DNA of 64,000 bases. It comes from Microlunatus flavus. GTDB taxonomy: Bacteria; Actinomycetota; Actinomycetes; Propionibacteriales; Propionibacteriaceae. The stretch spans positions 62,001 through 126,000 of the forward strand of contig NZ_FOFA01000005.1 of the NCBI RefSeq assembly GCF_900110855.1, read 5' to 3'. Numbering within the stretch: the first letter of the stretch is position 1; the number at the start of each line of letters is the position of its first letter. A program made the position numbers and the translations under genes. The notes under the pieces are model-generated. The model saw only the letters and a list, made by a program, of their open reading frames with translations. It had not been told where the DNA came from and made no database searches. Below are positions 59,232 through 64,000 of the stretch, piece by piece.

Positions 59232-60134
59232 ATGACCACGGACGCCTCCGCCCCCTCCTCCGGGCTCGCCGGCACGTACGACGTCGCCGGCTACCAGGTG
59301 CACCGCATCGGCTTCGGCGCGATGCAGCTCCCCGGCCCCGGCGTGATGGGTCCGCCGAAGGACCACGACACCGCGATCGCCGTGCTGCGCCGCGCCGTCG
59401 AGGCCGGCGTGAACCACATCGACACCGCCCAGTTCTACGGCCCCGACGTCTCCAACGAGCTCATCCGCGAGGCGCTGCACCCGTACGCCGACGACCTCGC
59501 CCTCGTCTCCAAGGTGGGTGCGCGTCGCGACGCCAAGGGGCAGTGGCTGCCGGCCCTCACCCCGAAGGACGTCCGCGAGGACGTCGAGACCAACCTGCGC
59601 ACCCTCGGCACCGAGCGGCTCGCCGCCGTGAACCTGCGCCTGCAGGAGCGGCCCGTGCCCGGGCAGGCGCCGCTGGAGGACCTGCTCGCCGCCATGGTGC
59701 AGATGCGCGAGGACGGCCTCATCGCCGGCGTCGGCATCTCCACCGCGAACCGCGACCAGGTCGTGCAGGCGATCGAGCAGGCCGACGTCGTGACCGTGCA
59801 GAACCCGTACAGCCTCCTCGCGCGCGAGGACGAGGAGGTGCTCCGGCTCTGCTCGGACCACGGGATCTCCTACGTGCCGTACTTCCCGCTCGGCTCGGCC
59901 TTCCCCGGCATGCCGAAGGTGGTCGAGAACGAGGTCGTGCTGCAGGTCGCCGCCGAGGTCGGGGCCACGCCGGCCCAGGTCGGCCTGGCCTGGCTCCTGG
60001 CCCACGACGACAGCATCCTGCTCATCCCCGGCACCTCCTCGCTCGCGCACCTGGAGGAGAACCTGGCCGTCGCCGGCGTGCAGCTCTCGGACGACCAGGT
60101 CGCCCGGCTCGACGCGATCGCCCCGCCGAGGTAG
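59232..60134 (+). CDS. Aldo/keto reductase
   Basis: A 300-residue TIM-barrel oxidoreductase: IGFGAMQLPGPGVMG near residue 27, NHIDTAQFYGPDVSNELI near 62 (catalytic Asp and Tyr), LVSKVGARRD near 88 (Lys), and IPGTSSLAHLEENLAV near 265 (NADPH site). The usual catalytic His after the lysine strand reads NLRLQE where many members have xxxH, so His is replaced as in some bacterial AKRs. It resembles the YajO/oxidoreductase group of actinobacteria. Substrate unknown; it stands alone. Confidence 0.9.
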   Translation: MTTDASAPSSGLAGTYDVAGYQVHRIGFGAMQLPGPGVMGPPKDHDTAIAVLRRAVEAGVNHIDTAQFYGPDVSNELIREALHPYADDLALVSKVGARRDAKGQWLPALTPKDVREDVETNLRTLGTERLAAVNLRLQERPVPGQAPLEDLLAAMVQMREDGLIAGVGISTANRDQVVQAIEQADVVTVQNPYSLLAREDEEVLRLCSDHGISYVPYFPLGSAFPGMPKVVENEVVLQVAAEVGATPAQVGLAWLLAHDDSILLIPGTSSLAHLEENLAVAGVQLSDDQVARLDAIAPPR

Positions 60135-60165
60135 CCGCGGCGGCGGGCTGGCCCGGGGTCCGGGG

Positions 60166-61008
60166 TCAGACCGCCACGCGGAGGCGCTTGCGCAGCTCGT
60201 CGTAGACCTCGGGGCGGGTCGTGTTGACCCCGAGGCCGTGGTCGGTCTTGCCGGTGCCGTGGTAGTCGCTCGACCCCGTGCCGAGCACGCCGAGCTCGTC
60301 GACCAGCCGCCACAGCCGGGCGCGCGCGTCGGCGTCGTGGTCCTGGTGGTCGACCTCGATGCCGTCGAGGCGGTGCTCGGCGACGAGCTCGGCCAGGTAG
60401 TCCGGCGGCAGCAGCCCCTCGCGCCCGCGGCCCCAGGGGTGGGCGATCACGGCGACGCCGCCGGCGGCGTGGACGAGGTCGATGCCGTGAGCGACGTCGA
60501 TCGCGTAGCGCGCGACGTGCGCCGGTCCCCCGTCGTAGAGGAAGCGGTCGAAGGCCTCGGTCCGGTCGGCGACGTGCCCGGCCGCGACGAGCGCGTCGGC
60601 GATGTGCGGGCGCCCCACCGAGGGCGACGTCCCGACCTGCTCCATCACCTGCTCCTCGGTGACGGGCACGCCGAGCCCCTCGAGCAGGTCGAGCACCGGC
60701 CGCAGCCGGCCCGTGCGCCCCTCGCGGACCCGCACCATCTCCTGCGCGAGGGCGGCGGCCTCCGGGTCGGCGCCGTACGCGAGCAGGTGCACGCTCTGGT
60801 GGTTCCGCGAGCAGGAGAGCTCCAGGCCCCGGACGACCTCGACGCCGTGGTCGCGGCCGGCGGCGACCGCGCGGTCGAGCCCGTCGAACGTGTCGTGGTC
60901 GGTCAGCGCCACCACGTCCAGCCCGGCCTCCGCGGCGGCCACCACCAGCTCGGCCGGGGTGTCGGTGCCGTCGGAGACGTTGGAGTGCGTGTGCAGGTCG
61001 ATCCGCAT
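60166..61008 (-). CDS. PHP domain phosphoesterase
   Basis: A 280-residue polymerase-and-histidinol-phosphatase domain protein: MRIDLHTHSNVSDGTDTP, VALTDHDTFDGL near 38, GLELSCS near 63, GVAVIAHPWGRG near 190 and GTGSSDYHGTGK near 248, giving the full metal-binding set. Related enzymes hydrolyse nucleoside 3',5'-bisphosphates or RNA oligonucleotides (TrpH/RNase AM type). ATG 61008 is the natural start. It lies just downstream of the NAD-glutamate dehydrogenase gene on the same strand. Confidence 0.92.
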   Translation of the reverse strand: MRIDLHTHSNVSDGTDTPAELVVAAAEAGLDVVALTDHDTFDGLDRAVAAGRDHGVEVVRGLELSCSRNHQSVHLLAYGADPEAAALAQEMVRVREGRTGRLRPVLDLLEGLGVPVTEEQVMEQVGTSPSVGRPHIADALVAAGHVADRTEAFDRFLYDGGPAHVARYAIDVAHGIDLVHAAGGVAVIAHPWGRGREGLLPPDYLAELVAEHRLDGIEVDHQDHDADARARLWRLVDELGVLGTGSSDYHGTGKTDHGLGVNTTRPEVYDELRKRLRVAV

Positions 61009-61039
61009 GGGTCCAGACCTACCACGCCCGCCGCCGCGC

Positions 61040-64000
61040 TCAGCCGCCGACGAGCCCCCGGACCACGCGCAGCGCGACGGAGGCCTTGGCCAGGTCGGTC
61101 TGCCCGGACAGCACCGAGCGCAGCGTGGCCCGCGCCTGGTCCGCCGCCGGCGTCGATCGTTCCCAGGCCTCGACGAGCGCGTCCGCCTCGGTGCCACCGG
61201 CCGGACGGTCGGCGACCACCTGCGCCGTGAGCCGGGCGTGCGCGGTGTGGAGGTCGTCGCGCAGCGCCGCCCTGGCCATCGTCGACCAGCGGTCCTCCCG
61301 GGGCAGGGCGGCCACGCGGTCGACGAGCCGGTCCAGGCCGAGCCGCTGCGCCAGCGCGAAGTGCACGCGCGTGACGAGCGCCGGGTCGACGTCGGCGGCC
61401 TGCGCGGTGGTGACCGCCGAGAGCGCGGCGAAGGCCGTGGGCAGCGCGGCGACGTCTGCGGCGAGGTCGTCGGGGACCCCGACCTTCCGCAGCCGTTCCG
61501 CGCGCTCGGCGACCCCGGCGGCCTCGCGCTGGCCCAGCGCCTCCGGCAGCCCAGCGACCACCGTGGCCACCCCCGGGCCGAGCGCGTCGACCGTCTCCGC
61601 GATGGGCAGCGGGCGCGGGCGCTCGTTCACCAGCCAGCGGGTGGCCCGCTCGACCAGGGTGCGCACGGCCAGCCGCATGCGCGTCTGGGTGTCGGCGGCG
61701 ACGGCGTGGTCGAGGTCGGCGATGCGGGCCTCGAGCGCGGACGCCCCGAGCAGCGCGCGGGCGGCGACGTGCGCCCGGACGAGCTCCGGCGCGGTGGCGC
61801 CGGTCTCGGTCGAGAGCCGGTGGAAGCACGTGATCCCCGCGGTGTCGACGAAGGCGTTCACCACCCGGGTCGTGACGATCTCGCGGTGCAGGCGGTGCTG
61901 ACGCATCGCCTCGGTGTAGGTCCCGCGCAGCGCCGGCGGGAAGTAGTCGACCAGCCGGTCGGCCAGGTCGGGGTCGTCGGGCAGGTCGCTGCGGCCGACC
62001 TCGTCGCTCAGCACGATCTTCGTGTACGCCAGCAGGACGGCCAGCTCCGGCGAGGTCAGGCCGCGGTTCTTGGCCCGGCGGGCGTCGAGGGCCTCCTCGT
62101 CGGGCAGGAACTCGATCTCGCGGTCGAGCAGCCCGTGCTCCTCCAGCCGGTCGACCCACTCGCCGTGCACGCGGGCCATCGAGGGGGCCTGCACCTCGGC
62201 GGTGGCGAGGGCGAGGTTCTGCGACACGTTGTGGGCGAGCACGAGGTGCGCCACGTCGTCGGTCATCGACGCCAGCAGCGTGTTGCGCCCCTCGAGGGTC
62301 AGGCTCCCCTCCTCGACCGCCGGCGCGAGGAGGATCTTGATGTTGACCTCGTGGTCGGAGGTGTCCACCCCGGCCGAGTTGTCGATGAAGTCGGTGTTGA
62401 TCTTGCCGCCGCACGTCGCGTACTCGATGCGGCCGAGCTGGGTGAGCCCGAGGTTGCCGCCCTCCCCCACGCAGCGCGCCCGCACCTGGGCGCCGTTGAC
62501 CCGGAGCCCGTCGTTCGCCTTGTCGCCGGCGGCGGAGTCGGGCTCGGAGGCGGCCTTGACGTAGGTGCCGATGCCGCCGTTCCACAGCAGGTCGACGGGC
62601 GCCTGGAGCGCCGCGTGGATCAGGGCGGTCGGGTCGAGCGCACGCACGTCGCGACCGAGCCCGAGGGCCCGGCGCATCGGCTCGGTCACGGTGATCGACT
62701 TCAGGCTGCGCGGGAAGACGCCGCCGCCCTCCGAGATCAGCGAGGGGTCGTAGTCGGCCCAGCTCGACCGGGCGAGGCCGAACAGCCGGCGCCGCTCGGC
62801 GAAGCTCGTCGCCGGGTCGGGGTCGGGGTCGACGAACACGTGGCGGTGGTCGAAGGCGCACACGAGCCGGAGGTGCTCCGAGAGCAGCATCCCGTTGCCG
62901 AACACGTCGCCGCTCATGTCGCCGATGCCGACGACGGTGAACTCGTCGGCGTCGGGGTCGATGCCGAGCTCGCGGAAGTGGCGCCGCACCGACTCCCACG
63001 CGCCGCGGGCCGTGATGCCCATCGCCTTGTGGTCGTAGCCCGCCGAGCCCCCGGAGGCGAAGGCGTCGCCCAGCCAGAAGCCCTCCTCCAGCGCGATCCC
63101 GTTCGCGATGTCGGAGAAGGTCGCGGTCCCCTTGTCGGCGGCCACGACGAGGTACGGGTCGTCGCCGTCGTGCCGCACCACGCCGGGCGGCGGGACGACC
63201 TGCTGCGCCCCGGCCGTGCCGACGAGGTTGTCGGTGACGTCGAGCAGGCTGGTGATGAAGATCCGGTAGCAGGCGACGCCCTCGGCGAGCCAGGCGTCGC
63301 GATCCGTGGCCGGGTCGGGCAGCTGGCGCGGCACGAACCCGCCCTTGGCGCCGGTCGGCACGATGACGGTGTTCTTGACGGTCTGCGCCTTGACCAGCCC
63401 GAGGATCTCGGTGCGGAAGTCCTCGGCCCGGTCCGACCACCGCAGCCCGCCGCGCGCCACCAGCCCGAAGCGCAGGTGGACGCCCTCGACGCGGGGCGAG
63501 TGGACGAAGATCTCGAACGCCGGGCGCGGCTCGGGCAGGTCCGGCACCTCGCGCGAGCGGAGCTTGAGCGCCAGCGCCGCGCGACCCGGACGGTAGAAGT
63601 TCGTGCGGACGAGCGCCCGCAGGACCGCCAGGAACGAGCGGATGATCTTGTCCTGGTCCAGGCTCGACACGTCGTCGAGCGCGGACTCGACCGCGGTCCC
63701 GAGCTCAGCCGCGCGGGCGGTGCGCTCCGCGGTGCTCAGGTCCAGGGCGGGGTCGAAGCGGACGGCGAAGAGGTCGACGAGCTGGCGGGCGACGCCGGTG
63801 TTCGCCGCGAGGGCCTGCGCCATGTAGGTCTGGCTGTAGGACACGCCGGCCTGGCGCAGGTAGTGCCCGACCGCGCGCAGCACGCTCACCTCGCGCCAGC
63901 CCAGCCCGGCGCTCATCACCAGGGCGCCGTAGGCGTCGGACTCCGCCTCGCCGCGGTAGGCGGCCCTGAAGGCGTCGGCGAACCGCTGCCGCGCCGGCTC
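61040..64000 (-). CDS. gdh: NAD-specific glutamate dehydrogenase, 180-kDa class (C-terminal ~985 residues)
   Basis: The frame is open to the window edge, so the N-terminal part lies outside; the family is about 1,600 residues. The visible part holds the catalytic region: RGGLRWSDRAEDFRTEILGLVKAQTVKN in order with the substrate lysine at VPTGAKGGFVPRQLP, and the dinucleotide region VVGIGDMSGDVFGNGMLL, FVDPDPDP, WNGGIGTYVKA and CVGEGGNLGLTQLGR. The large helical C-terminal domain follows. The enzyme deaminates glutamate to 2-oxoglutarate. In mycobacteria this class is inhibited by unphosphorylated GarA and released by PknG, whose gene is 13 kb away here. Confidence 0.95.
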   Translation of the reverse strand, partial: EPARQRFADAFRAAYRGEAESDAYGALVMSAGLGWREVSVLRAVGHYLRQAGVSYSQTYMAQALAANTGVARQLVDLFAVRFDPALDLSTAERTARAAELGTAVESALDDVSSLDQDKIIRSFLAVLRALVRTNFYRPGRAALALKLRSREVPDLPEPRPAFEIFVHSPRVEGVHLRFGLVARGGLRWSDRAEDFRTEILGLVKAQTVKNTVIVPTGAKGGFVPRQLPDPATDRDAWLAEGVACYRIFITSLLDVTDNLVGTAGAQQVVPPPGVVRHDGDDPYLVVAADKGTATFSDIANGIALEEGFWLGDAFASGGSAGYDHKAMGITARGAWESVRRHFRELGIDPDADEFTVVGIGDMSGDVFGNGMLLSEHLRLVCAFDHRHVFVDPDPDPATSFAERRRLFGLARSSWADYDPSLISEGGGVFPRSLKSITVTEPMRRALGLGRDVRALDPTALIHAALQAPVDLLWNGGIGTYVKAASEPDSAAGDKANDGLRVNGAQVRARCVGEGGNLGLTQLGRIEYATCGGKINTDFIDNSAGVDTSDHEVNIKILLAPAVEEGSLTLEGRNTLLASMTDDVAHLVLAHNVSQNLALATAEVQAPSMARVHGEWVDRLEEHGLLDREIEFLPDEEALDARRAKNRGLTSPELAVLLAYTKIVLSDEVGRSDLPDDPDLADRLVDYFPPALRGTYTEAMRQHRLHREIVTTRVVNAFVDTAGITCFHRLSTETGATAPELVRAHVAARALLGASALEARIADLDHAVAADTQTRMRLAVRTLVERATRWLVNERPRPLPIAETVDALGPGVATVVAGLPEALGQREAAGVAERAERLRKVGVPDDLAADVAALPTAFAALSAVTTAQAADVDPALVTRVHFALAQRLGLDRLVDRVAALPREDRWSTMARAALRDDLHTAHARLTAQVVADRPAGGTEADALVEAWERSTPAADQARATLRSVLSGQTDLAKASVALRVVRGLVGG

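Noticed and set aside
1-64000. CRISPR arrays, insertion sequences, integrases, phage genes, rRNA and tRNA genes
   Set aside because: Looked for on both strands; no regularly spaced repeats, transposase motifs, attachment-site-flanked integrase or tRNA cloverleaf were seen.

Overview
This window is very G+C-rich DNA (by eye clearly above 70%). It has many GTG starts, strong G/C bias at third codon positions, dense 4-bp start/stop overlaps and actinobacterial marker genes: AdnAB, a PknG-type kinase with GlnX/GlnH, MoeZ, DUF3107, and the 180-kDa class of NAD-glutamate dehydrogenase. It is a chromosomal segment of an actinobacterium. The gene content looks most like the Propionibacteriales (Nocardioides/Microlunatus-like), but that rank is an inference. 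I found no rRNA, tRNA, CRISPR array, transposase, integrase or phage gene. No gap between genes exceeds about 230 bases; the longest is the leader of the cold-shock gene, 14539-14766.

Layout. 1-3.9 kb: the adnA-adnB break-repair helicase-nuclease pair (adnB is cut by the window edge). 4-5.2 kb: an SDR oxidoreductase and a divergent MerR regulator sharing a promoter with a 19-bp spacer. 5.4-9.7 kb: a VanZ protein, then a large polytopic membrane protein with a membrane-anchored beta-propeller partner. 9.7-13.5 kb: quinone reductase, nitrilase, serB and pirin on the minus strand. 13.6-18.2 kb: DUF427, an alkyltransferase-like protein, cold-shock protein, WYL regulator, VOC protein, UBP zinc finger and moeZ. 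18.3-21.9 kb: a degenerate aminoglycoside-kinase-like protein, a double GNAT protein and a CPBP protease gene broken by one in-frame TGA. 22-33 kb: FAD monooxygenase, amino-acid permease with a universal stress protein, DDAH, an MDR dehydrogenase, a GNAT/N-succinylamino-acid-racemase pair, a LigD-type polymerase, and an ABC exporter with a TetR regulator. 33-37.5 kb: a LacI-controlled sugar ABC transporter. 37.5-39 kb: an Asp/Glu racemase and a frameshifted SDR.

39.1-54.7 kb is the most interesting part. It is a tightly coupled run of telA, a small helical protein, a CbbX-like AAA+ ATPase, glnX, glnH, a second helical protein, pknG and a PP2C phosphatase. Four genes on the opposite strand follow (VOC, RbsD/FucU, two CNNM/HlyC proteins), then a vWA protein and an FHA protein. 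Kinase, phosphatase and FHA protein all carry N-terminal zinc ribbons. The locus therefore appears to join the GlnX-GlnH-PknG amino-acid-sensing pathway to a TerY-P-type triad (vWA, phosphatase, kinase) with TelA, an AAA+ ATPase and an FHA reader.

54.8-64 kb: DUF3107, a ferritin-like protein, a DEAD-box RNA helicase, a DUF4397/class F sortase pair, an aldo/keto reductase, a PHP phosphoesterase, and the C-terminal part of the large NAD-glutamate dehydrogenase. That last enzyme class is a known target of the PknG/GarA pathway in mycobacteria. From memory, adnB, adnA, the alkyltransferase-like gene, moeZ, DUF3107, the ferritin-like gene and the DEAD helicase match the order of Mycobacterium tuberculosis Rv3201c-Rv3211. 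The genes at 18-55 kb would then be a large lineage-specific insertion into that backbone.
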